DNA from: Methanobrevibacter millerae
GTDB lineage: Archaea; Methanobacteriota; Methanobacteria; Methanobacteriales; Methanobacteriaceae
Assembly (NCBI RefSeq): GCF_900103415.1
Contig: NZ_FMXB01000007.1
Span: 62,001-126,000 of the forward strand
DNA length: 64,000 nucleotides
Reading direction: 5' to 3'
Below, piece after piece: positions 28,258 to 35,765 of this stretch. Position 1 is the first letter of the stretch. Every line of letters begins with the position of its first letter. The position numbers were made by a program, and so were the translations under genes. The notes under the pieces were generated by a model. It worked only from the letters and a program-made list of their open reading frames with translations, had not been told where the DNA came from and ran no database searches.

Positions 28258-29205
28258 CTATAAGAATTTAGTTAAAAGAGCTTCCAGCTGTATTCTTGGG
28301 TTTGATCCTTCCCTTATCCTGAAGTCACAGTTTGCTATGGCTTCGATGATGTCAATGTAAAACTCGGGATCCATCTTTCCGTCAATTACTCTTCTGGATA
28401 CTTCCTGATATATCTGTGATACCATGTCCTCTCCGCTTGTTCCCTGCAGTACCATGGTTTCGTGCATGAGCTTTCTTGCGCCCATGAAGTCTCCGGTCAA
28501 CGCCTTTGTAATCATGTCAGTAATGTCCTGAGGCTTTGATTTGGAAACAACGTCGTATACGCTTTCTTCTGAAATATGCTCTCCTTCGGAGGCCGTTGCC
28601 TGCAGGATATTGACTGCCTTACGCATGTCCCCTTCGGCATAATAGACGATGGTTTCTATTCCCTTTTCATCATAGTCAAAGTTCTCTTCTGTGCAGATGT
28701 ATTTTAATCTGTTTACAATCTCTTCTCCCTTTATTGGAGCGAATCTGAATATTGCGCATCTGGACTGGATAGGGTCGATGATTTTTGATGAATAATTACA
28801 GGACAGGATGAATGAAGCGGTTTTCGTATACATTTCCATTTCACGTCTTAAAGCATGTTGGGCGTCTTTTGTCATGTTGTCCACTTCATCCAGGAATATT
28901 ATTCTGAATGGGGCGCCTACAGGTTTCAGTCTGCAGAAATTCTTGATATCGTTTCTTACCGTGTCAATTCCCCTTGCGTCTGAAGCGTTAAGTTCCAGGA
29001 AGTTCTGCCTCCAGTATTCTCCGAGAATTGATTTGACCAGCGCAAGTGCGGTTGTGGTTTTTCCAACACCTGCAGGTCCTGTAAACATTAAATTCGGCAT
29101 GCTTTCTTCGCCGACATACTTTTTAAGTCTGTTTATAATATGTTCTTGGCCTACAATGTCATCTAGGCTTTGTGGTCTATATTTTTCTACCCAAGGTCCA
29201 CTCAT
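28258..29205 (-). CDS. rfcS: Replication factor C small subunit
   Basis: 315 residues. Walker [12 protein letters not shown], Walker [12 protein letters not shown], the sensor-1 region [16 protein letters not shown] with the SRC arginine finger, and a complete C-terminal collar domain. Four copies with one RfcL normally form the archaeal clamp loader. ATG 29205 follows GGTGAT at canonical spacing. No intein interrupts the ATPase domain, unlike in some archaeal rfcS genes. Confidence 0.96.
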   Translation of the reverse strand: MSGPWVEKYRPQSLDDIVGQEHIINRLKKYVGEESMPNLMFTGPAGVGKTTTALALVKSILGEYWRQNFLELNASDARGIDTVRNDIKNFCRLKPVGAPFRIIFLDEVDNMTKDAQHALRREMEMYTKTASFILSCNYSSKIIDPIQSRCAIFRFAPIKGEEIVNRLKYICTEENFDYDEKGIETIVYYAEGDMRKAVNILQATASEGEHISEESVYDVVSKSKPQDITDMITKALTGDFMGARKLMHETMVLQGTSGEDMVSQIYQEVSRRVIDGKMDPEFYIDIIEAIANCDFRIREGSNPRIQLEALLTKFL

Positions 29206-29378
29206 TAAATCACCATAATTTGTAATGTTAAAGTATTTGTAATTTAGTTAATAATTAGTTTGTGGTAGTGTCTGAGAAGTAATATTTTACTTGTAAAAAA
29301 ATAGGGTTTCATGTTAAAAAATTAAGTTCTTTGCCTAAAAATCTTTTAATTGACTTTTAGACAAAGGTGTAGATGGGG

Positions 29379-31256
29379 TTAAAAGTATTTGGTTAAGTAT
29401 GGATGATCTATAATAATGAAAATTCCGTCTATTTTTCCAACTATATATGGGTACATTCTGAATTGAACCTTATTATTTATTATTGTATAGCCATTATATT
29501 CGATTTCTATTGGGTTATACTGATTAATACGTGTTGAGTTAAAGCTTGCTATTCCGTTTTCATCTGTTTTGACTTTTTCAACCATATTATAGTATTTGAA
29601 TGTCACAGTTTGGTTAGCATATGGATTTCCATCGTTATCCAATACATATACCTCATATTTTTCATTTTCATCAAGATCAACAGTAACTTTTTCACCATGT
29701 AAATCAATTAATGTTGGTAAAACAGTTATCGTATTTTTCACTTCATATTCACTATTTTTTGTGATTATATCATATTCATCCGGCTGTAAATTAATGGCCA
29801 AGCTCGCTTCACCATTTTCATTAGTGTTTCTGGTATATTCAACACCATTAATCATGAAGGTAATTTCTTTGTTTGCTTGCGGATTGTAGTTTGAATCCAC
29901 TAATTTGGCATTAAATCTTGAATCACCTTTATAATACTTGGTTAAGTCATCTGTAAATAAATATGGTGTCACAACTATTGTATTGCTCTTTTTACTGTTG
30001 TCATAAGGATTTTCAGTTGTAATTATGTATTCGCCAGGAAACAAATTAATATTTAACTTCACATTCCCTTCATTGTCTGTTGTACGGTTGTAGAAAACGC
30101 CGTTAATGTTAAATATTGCATATGAATTTGCCAATGGACTGCCATCGGTTTTTAATAATTTAACATTGAATTGCGAAGCGTTTTTATAGATTTTTATCAA
30201 ATCCTCTGAAACGATTGTCGGCAACACTGTGATAGTATTGCTTATTTTGCAGTTGTCGTAAAGGTTTTCAGCCGTAATGATGTATGTTCCGTCATTCAGA
30301 TTAATGTTTAACTTTGCAAAACCTTCTTTGTTAGTTGTACGATTGTAGAAAACACCGTTTATGTTGAACTGCACTGTCTGGTTAACTAATGCCGTTCCAT
30401 TGTTGTCGGTTACTTTTACATAATATTGTGTGCCGTTTTTGTAGAGCTTTTTAATGTCTTGTCCGGTAATCGTCGGCAAGATTGTAACCTTTGTATGTGT
30501 CATGTTCCCTGTTGTTGTTAGAGTTCCCGGGTAATGTGTAATAATATCATATGTTCCAGGTTCTAAATTTAATTTTACTGATGAACTACCATTTTTATCT
30601 GTAATTCTATTGTATTCAACACCATTGATTATAAAAATCACATCTTTATCTGTTAATAGTGTTCCCCACTGATCTTTTAAAGTAGCTTTAATTTCGCTTT
30701 CGTCCTTATAATACATTGTAAAGTCGTCTATGTTTTCAATTATCGTGCTTGTTGATGGGATTGTGAAAGTAATATTTTCAGTACCGTTCTGATAAATTTC
30801 ATTTCCACTGTAATAATACTGGAATGTGTAGTGACCTCTTTCAAGACCGGTAAGCTGGTATTCTATCTGTCCATTTGTTAAGTTTAATGGTGTTTTTAAA
30901 AAGGATAGGAATATTTGACCAGTAATATTCTCATTTCCCATAATTTTAATTGTTGCATTTCCATCTACTGTTCTATTTACAATAACATTATCAAATACTG
31001 GAATTTCTCTTGTGTCTTTCTCATCGTTTTGTATTGATCTAACAGTCCATATTTCTTTAGCTATTGTTTCATTATCTCCAAAGTTCTGAAGAGGGTATTT
31101 GACATGACCATAAGCTATGAATATTGGATCATAATCATCTGGCTGCAATTCTTCATAGGCTATTGGAGAATCGTCATTAGTGACATTTGCTGCAGATACT
31201 GAGCCTATCATCAGCAATGCCAGAAATAATGATAATATAAGTACATATTTTTTAAT
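29379..31256 (-). CDS. Secreted adhesin-like protein with five Ig-like repeats; apparent ATT start
   Basis: 625 residues if started at ATT 31256. A full signal peptide (KKYVLILSLFLALLMIGSVSA) is encoded, but no ATG, GTG or TTG precedes it in frame after the upstream TAA; the first canonical codon (TTG 31217) would cut the signal peptide in half. AAGGAGGGAT (31270-31261) sits 4 nt before the ATT. After about 150 residues of unique sequence come five Ig-like units, three with the core FNINGVFYNRTT and LNINL shared with the other adhesins. Probably cell-surface. Either the gene uses a rare ATT start, or its ATG was lost and expression is reduced. Confidence 0.8.
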   Translation of the reverse strand: MKKYVLILSLFLALLMIGSVSAANVTNDDSPIAYEELQPDDYDPIFIAYGHVKYPLQNFGDNETIAKEIWTVRSIQNDEKDTREIPVFDNVIVNRTVDGNATIKIMGNENITGQIFLSFLKTPLNLTNGQIEYQLTGLERGHYTFQYYYSGNEIYQNGTENITFTIPSTSTIIENIDDFTMYYKDESEIKATLKDQWGTLLTDKDVIFIINGVEYNRITDKNGSSSVKLNLEPGTYDIITHYPGTLTTTGNMTHTKVTILPTITGQDIKKLYKNGTQYYVKVTDNNGTALVNQTVQFNINGVFYNRTTNKEGFAKLNINLNDGTYIITAENLYDNCKISNTITVLPTIVSEDLIKIYKNASQFNVKLLKTDGSPLANSYAIFNINGVFYNRTTDNEGNVKLNINLFPGEYIITTENPYDNSKKSNTIVVTPYLFTDDLTKYYKGDSRFNAKLVDSNYNPQANKEITFMINGVEYTRNTNENGEASLAINLQPDEYDIITKNSEYEVKNTITVLPTLIDLHGEKVTVDLDENEKYEVYVLDNDGNPYANQTVTFKYYNMVEKVKTDENGIASFNSTRINQYNPIEIEYNGYTIINNKVQFRMYPYIVGKIDGIFIIIDHPYLTKYF

Positions 31257-31407
31257 TTTAATCCCTCCTTGGTCTGAGATATTTTTAATGCAAAAAATTA
31301 TTTACATTATGTATATTATTTTTTACAAAGATGTATATAAAACTTTCCATTAACTTTTTAAGTAACAATTTAAATATAACTATCATAATCAAGTTGAGGT
31401 AATTAAT

Positions 31408-32364
31408 ATGAGAGGAACTTGGAAACTTAAATTAAGAATGTGGCTTACAATGATTATAATGTTTACAATCGTTTATTTCCTTGTAATGCTCGCTGGAATG
31501 TATCTCGGAATTAGCTCATGGCACTTTTTCATGATTGCAAGTTTGGTCATTGTCTTTTTGCAGTATTGGTTTGGCCCTTCACTTGTCAAACGTTCAATGA
31601 ATGTCAGGCCGTTAAGCGAGGCGGAAGCCCCCAACATCCACCAGATGGTTGAGGAACTGGCTAACGAAGCGGGTATTCCAAAGCCTGAAGTCTGTATTTC
31701 AGAAATCAATGTTCCTAATGCATTTGCATATGGAAGATCATCTAGAAGCGGCCATATCGCAATCACAAGGCCTATTTTAGGGCTACTTAATCGCGATGAG
31801 CTGAGAGCGGTTTTAGGTCATGAAATGGGACACATCAAGCACAACGACATGATTGTTACTGCTGCAGTCAGCGTAATACCTATGATTTGCTATTATATCG
31901 CATTGTCTTTCATGTTTTCCAGAAACGAAAATGGTGGAGGATTCATAATAGGGATTTTAGGCTATCTATTCTATCTGATAGGTCAGCTTTTAGTCTTGTT
32001 CATTTCAAGAACCCGCGAATACTATGCCGATGAAGCTTCCGTTGAATTCGGAAACAGACCGGCAGCATTGGTATCAGCATTATACAAATTATCCTATGGC
32101 GCAGCCAGATGCAGCAAGGAAACGATTGATGAAGTCAATACCAACAGAGCATTTTTTATCAACGATGTCAACAATGCAAGAAATGACATCAATGATTTCA
32201 GGCAAATTGACTTTGACGGCGACGGATCAATCAGTGATGAGGAATTGAGGAGATTAGCCAACTCAAATGTCAAAGTAAACACTTCAAACAAAATTATGGA
32301 ATTACTATCAACGCATCCTGACTCTTTAAAAAGGGTCAAAAGACTATCAGAACTTGAAAATTAA
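31408..32364 (+). CDS. htpX: HtpX-family membrane zinc protease with an EF-hand loop
   Basis: 318 residues. Two N-terminal transmembrane helices, then the M48 zinc motif VLGHEMGHIKHND, two further hydrophobic helices and the third-ligand region RTREYYADEASVEFG. HtpX degrades misfolded membrane proteins with its active site facing the cytoplasm. Near the C terminus, residues 268-279 (nt 32209-32244) read DFDGDGSISDEE, a textbook EF-hand calcium loop (D at 1, 3 and 5, G at 6, I at 8, E at 12). Calcium-dependent control is inferred, not known. ATG 31408 follows GAGGT. The next gene begins 13 bp after the stop. Confidence 0.93.
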   Translation: MRGTWKLKLRMWLTMIIMFTIVYFLVMLAGMYLGISSWHFFMIASLVIVFLQYWFGPSLVKRSMNVRPLSEAEAPNIHQMVEELANEAGIPKPEVCISEINVPNAFAYGRSSRSGHIAITRPILGLLNRDELRAVLGHEMGHIKHNDMIVTAAVSVIPMICYYIALSFMFSRNENGGGFIIGILGYLFYLIGQLLVLFISRTREYYADEASVEFGNRPAALVSALYKLSYGAARCSKETIDEVNTNRAFFINDVNNARNDINDFRQIDFDGDGSISDEELRRLANSNVKVNTSNKIMELLSTHPDSLKRVKRLSELEN

Positions 32365-32377
32365 AAACGGTGAAAAG

Positions 32378-33109
32378 ATGAAATTGATTTTAGATGAACG
32401 TGGCAAGAAATGTATTGTGGAAGAAGGCAAAGAGCTTCAAAGCGACTTGGGAATTGTTTCGGCAGAGGTCTTGGCAAATGCTGAAGTGGGCGATGAGGTA
32501 AAAAGCCATCTTGACCGCACATTTAAAATTATAAAGCCTAACGTTAATGATTTCATAGATGTAATGGAGAGAAGATGCTCCATATTAATCAAAAAGGACA
32601 TTGGAACCGTACTGGCCTACACCGGCCTGGGTGCAGGTTCAAGGGTTGTCGATGCAGGAACCGGTGCCGGAGCCATTGCCCTTCATTTTGCAAACGTAGT
32701 CGGTGAAACTGGCCACGTCTACACCTATGAAATCCGGGAGGATTTCGCTGAAGTCGCCCAAAGAAACATCGACGCATTTGGAATTAAAAACATCGACGTT
32801 AAAAACAAGAACATCAAGGAAGGAATCGATGAGGACAACATTGACGTGGTATTTTTGGACCTTCCAAAGCCTTATGAGATTTTCGAGGACGTTTGGGACT
32901 CATTAAATCTCGGCGGATGGCTGGTCGTCTATGCGCCCTACATCTATCAGGCAGAAGTCGCCTACAGGGTTGCTAAAAAGCTTAATTTCTATGATATTGA
33001 AATTCTTGAAACCCTGGAAAGAGGTCTTGAAGTAAAGCAGAAAGGAACAAGGCCTAAAACAAGAATGGTTGGACATAGCGGTTATATACTTTTCGCAAGA
33101 AAGTTATAA
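32378..33109 (+). CDS. trmI: tRNA (adenine-N1)-methyltransferase TrmI-like
   Basis: 243 residues. The N-terminal beta domain is followed by a class I methyltransferase fold with the SAM loop VVDAGTGAGAIALHFA, acidic YTYEIREDFAEVA and catalytic-region DVVFLDLPKPYE. Archaeal TrmI methylates N1 of A57 and A58 in the tRNA T-loop. ATG 32378 is preceded by GGTGA; the reading frame continues upstream to TTG 32354 but that lies inside htpX. It is co-transcribed with htpX. Confidence 0.9.
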   Translation: MKLILDERGKKCIVEEGKELQSDLGIVSAEVLANAEVGDEVKSHLDRTFKIIKPNVNDFIDVMERRCSILIKKDIGTVLAYTGLGAGSRVVDAGTGAGAIALHFANVVGETGHVYTYEIREDFAEVAQRNIDAFGIKNIDVKNKNIKEGIDEDNIDVVFLDLPKPYEIFEDVWDSLNLGGWLVVYAPYIYQAEVAYRVAKKLNFYDIEILETLERGLEVKQKGTRPKTRMVGHSGYILFARKL

Positions 33110-33328
33110 CCTTCTTTTTTCATTGATGCCATTTTCCCCCAGGGATTTTCAATGCCTTTATCTTAAAGAATGCTTTCATTATTTTCATGCTTCTCATTAT
33201 CGGTGCAAGTATTTTTCATCAATATTTTCATTTATTTATTAATCACTAATTTTTTGACTTATCTAATCTCTGTTATCTACATTAAACTTTAAATAATCTT
33301 TAATATAAAGTAATTATTAGGTGATAAC

Positions 33329-33814
33329 TTGGATTTCAAAAAAATCATTGGAATTTTGTTCGTGATAGTGGGTCTGATTTTCATAATCAGCCCGATGTTC
33401 AGTTCTGAAATGGCTTCAGTAATTGTCGGACTGAGCTTGTTATTCTTCGGTATCGCTTCAATCATTAACGGGATTTCATCTCAGTACACAATGCCGATAT
33501 TTTCGACCGCCAATATAATAATAGGGGTTATATCCCTTATATTCGGGGTATTATTCATATTCTTCATTGACGCACTGTCATTCCTTCTCGGACTGCAGTT
33601 CTATATAATCGGATTTATAATGGTTGTATTCGGTATACTGGGAATTATTTCTGAATCAAAGCTTTCAAAAATGTCGTCCCTGCTGATTTTAATCATTGGT
33701 ATAATGGCTATTGCCCTTGCTGTATGCACTACTGCACAACCGGTTTATGCCGCAATTCTGATTGGAGTATGTTTGCTTATCGAAGGAATAAGATTCTTTA
33801 TAATTGATGATTAG
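33329..33814 (+). CDS. DUF308/HdeD-like small membrane protein
   Basis: 161 residues, almost entirely six hydrophobic helices with glycine-rich packing (IIGILFVIVGLIFIISPMFS, VIVGLSLLFFGIASIINGIS, LIFGVLFIFF). This matches the DUF308/HdeD type. The start is TTG 33329, supported by GGTGAT at 33320-33325; no ATG is nearby. HdeD is linked to acid resistance in enterobacteria, but most archaeal members have no known role. It is a single gene ended by a hairpin terminator. Confidence 0.75.
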   Translation: MDFKKIIGILFVIVGLIFIISPMFSSEMASVIVGLSLLFFGIASIINGISSQYTMPIFSTANIIIGVISLIFGVLFIFFIDALSFLLGLQFYIIGFIMVVFGILGIISESKLSKMSSLLILIIGIMAIALAVCTTAQPVYAAILIGVCLLIEGIRFFIIDD

Positions 33815-33832
33815 AATTTTTAAGAAGCATTC

Positions 33833-33872
33833 AGGGATTCATTAATCCTTGTTGCTTTCGCTTTTTTTTTTA
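33833..33872 (+). terminator. Hairpin terminator
   Basis: AGGGATT (33833-33839) and AATCCTT (33844-33850) form a short stem, and a run of ten Ts begins about 10 nt later. It ends the DUF308-like gene. Confidence 0.5.
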
Positions 33873-34050
33873 TTTTATGTGGGTTTTAATGACGATTTTG
33901 TCGTATAAAAATATGGTTGTTTTTTGAGGAAAATTAGGAATTAATATTCTCGATTACTCGCTTTTTGATTTTTCATAAATTGCTTAAATTTTACCTTTTC
34001 TTTAGAATATTGATTTAAGACGGTAAAATTATAATCAGCGATAAAAAATG

Positions 34051-34060
34051 CTTTATATAG
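34051..34060 (+). promoter_or_regulatory. TATA box of the Rpn-like gene
   Basis: CTTTATATAG lies about 93 bp before the inferred start, giving a leader of roughly 65 nt. The rest of the 33.87-34.14 kb gap is AT-rich with no other recognised element. Confidence 0.5.
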
Positions 34061-34143
34061 TATTAATGACTAATATTATCTTGTCAATTAAATATTTGCT
34101 AGCATATATTCATTGATTAAAAAATAATTTGGAGGGGATTGAA

Positions 34144-35118
34144 ATTAGAATTAGACCAATAGATAATAAAACAAAGAACAGCTGTGATTCAATGTTAAAA
34201 GTAGCGGCTCATGCTTTCACCAATGCATTAATTCCAATCACGGATATCCCCGATGATGATTATGAAGTATTGTCATGTGAAATATTCAAACCCGGAGCCG
34301 ATGTAAAATCCATGGATATACTGTTGAAAGGTAAAAAAGGATTTGTAAATATTGAATTTCACAAACAACCTCTTGCAAAATATCACCTTGCCAGAGATTT
34401 TGAATATGTGGTTCAATATTTCTTTTTCTATGGGGAAATAATCGATCAAAGGATTGTAGTCGTAGATAAAGAAAGAAAATCTGTTGATAAACTACAAATC
34501 ATGCCAGATTTGGAGTATAAAGGAAAAATTGATTATGTTGAAGAGTTAGATGGGCAAATAGTGTTAAATACTATTAAGGATAAAATAAAAAATAACCAAG
34601 TGCCCAACGAGTTAGAACTGTTCATTTTTTCCATACTTCCAATCACCGATCATGATTTTGATGATGAAGAGAAGTTAATGGAAGAATTGTGCAATCTAAC
34701 TCCTCAATTGAATATTTCTGAAGAAGACCGTGATGCCATAGTCTTTTGTCAGATGATTTTGATTGAGTTATGTGTGAATGACGACTATTTGAAAGAAAAA
34801 TTGCTAGGGGTGATTAATATGACTTCATCTTTCATTCAAAACCGTGAAAATGCTTTAAAACGCAGGATTGTGGTTGCTGAGCAGACGGCTCTTAATGAGA
34901 GGCAGAGGGCGGATGATGCTGAGCTTACTGCTTCTAATGAGAGGCAGAGGGCGGATGATGCTGAGCTTACTGCTTCTAATGAGAGGCAGAGGGCTGATGC
35001 TGAAAAGAAAAGAGCTGATGCTACTGAAGAAATTTTAAAAGAAATTGTTGAAAATAATGATATTGAATTTAATAAAGAAACAATGAAAAAAATATCTTCA
35101 GTTACTACGATATTCTAA
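34144..35118 (+). CDS. Rpn-like PD-(D/E)XK family nuclease with internal start; apparent ATT start
   Basis: 324 residues from ATT 34144. GGAGGGGAT (34131-34139) ends 4 nt before this ATT; the only canonical in-frame codon, TTG 34129, overlaps that ribosome binding site. Residues about 10-120 contain KSMDILLKGKKGFVNIEFHKQ, with an aspartate and a glutamate spaced as in PD-(D/E)XK nucleases of the Rpn (recombination-promoting nuclease) type, though a histidine replaces the usual K/Q. Residues about 130-220 are helical. The tail from about 226 is a coiled coil with two exact 42-bp units (NERQRADDAELTAS). An ATG at 34819 with GGGGTGAT at ideal spacing can start the tail alone. The family call is inference from pattern. 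Confidence 0.65.
   Translation: MRIRPIDNKTKNSCDSMLKVAAHAFTNALIPITDIPDDDYEVLSCEIFKPGADVKSMDILLKGKKGFVNIEFHKQPLAKYHLARDFEYVVQYFFFYGEIIDQRIVVVDKERKSVDKLQIMPDLEYKGKIDYVEELDGQIVLNTIKDKIKNNQVPNELELFIFSILPITDHDFDDEEKLMEELCNLTPQLNISEEDRDAIVFCQMILIELCVNDDYLKEKLLGVINMTSSFIQNRENALKRRIVVAEQTALNERQRADDAELTASNERQRADDAELTASNERQRADAEKKRADATEEILKEIVENNDIEFNKETMKKISSVTTIF
34819..35118 (+). CDS. Predicted intragenic product: C-terminal coiled-coil protein of the Rpn-like gene
   Basis: ATG 34819 is in frame with the long protein and is preceded by GGGGTGAT (34807-34814) and a 4-nt spacer, the same arrangement used by ordinary genes in this window (for example 52742). It would give a 99-residue protein beginning MTSSFIQNRENALKRRIVVA and holding only the helical repeat region. 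In bacterial Rpn nucleases a similar internal start makes a small protein that inhibits the full-length toxin. Translation here is a prediction. Confidence 0.45.
   Translation: MTSSFIQNRENALKRRIVVAEQTALNERQRADDAELTASNERQRADDAELTASNERQRADAEKKRADATEEILKEIVENNDIEFNKETMKKISSVTTIF
34894..34995 (+). repeat. 42-bp in-frame tandem repeat, two exact units plus a partial third
   Basis: Units 34894-34935 and 34936-34977 are identical (AATGAGAGGCAGAGGGCGGA and onward), and a partial unit follows at 34978. They encode 14 residues each, the same period as the repeats at 210-335 and 628-711. Confidence 0.9.
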
Positions 35119-35300
35119 AAGGGAAAAAATAAATTAACTATGTGGTTAGATAGTTGATTTATAATGTTTTCCTTTTTCTTTATTTTTTGTTTTATTAAGT
35201 ATTTATAATCATTTATTTGGGATTCGGGATAGTATGGTCTTATTAGATGATTTATGTAAAGAATGATTGAGTTAAAGAAAAATTTTTGGAGTTCGTTGTA

Positions 35301-35549
35301 ATGTCTTTATCTTATATTGAAAATAGGGAAAATGCTTTAAAACGCAGGATTGTGGTTGCTGAGCAGACGGCTCTTAATGAGAGGCGGAGGGCTGATGATG
35401 CGGAGCTTATTGCTTCTAATGAGAGGCGAAGGGCTGATGCTGAAAAGAAAAGGGCTGATGATGCTGTAGAAATTTTAAAACAAATTGTTGACAATAATGA
35501 TATTAAATTAAGTCAAAAAACAAGGAATAAAATAAAGTTGCAGTTATGA
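35301..35549 (+). CDS. Detached copy of the Rpn-like tail
   Basis: 82 residues starting MSLSYIENRENALKRRIVVA, then identical to the tail of the preceding protein for most of its length but with a single 42-bp unit fewer (NERRRADDAELIAS, NERRRADAEKKRADDA). Homology upstream of the ATG can be followed at nucleotide level for about 55 bp, but that part no longer reads in frame, so this is the 3' remnant of a duplicated gene that retains an open frame. GGAG (35288-35291) could serve the ATG. It starts at the same place as the predicted intragenic product of its neighbour. It may be a stand-alone inhibitor protein or merely debris. Confidence 0.5.
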   Translation: MSLSYIENRENALKRRIVVAEQTALNERRRADDAELIASNERRRADAEKKRADDAVEILKQIVDNNDIKLSQKTRNKIKLQL

Positions 35550-35686
35550 TATTTCATAAACAAACACAGAAGAAAGATATTGAAAAAAAAGTTACAGAAA
35601 AAGAAATCCTCGGATTAGTAAAAACGGAATTGCCGTACAACAGTGTTGAAATTAAAAAAAGAGGATCAAAAGGATTGAAATGGTAA
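35546..35686 (+). CDS. Small 46-residue ORF overlapping the tail copy (ATGA)
   Basis: ATG 35546 overlaps the preceding stop in the sequence ATGA. The 46 residues (MIFHKQTQKKDIEKK..., ending KKRGSKGLKW) are lysine-rich and hydrophilic. No ribosome binding site is seen, so it would depend on coupling to the preceding gene. The family is not recognised; it could also be the end of a decayed gene. Confidence 0.3.
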   Translation: MIFHKQTQKKDIEKKVTEKEILGLVKTELPYNSVEIKKRGSKGLKW

Positions 35687-35765
35687 TAACCTGATATTTT
35701 AAACAAATCAATATCCATAAAGTTAGGGTATTTTAATATTAATTAAAAAAAGAAAAAATAATCAG

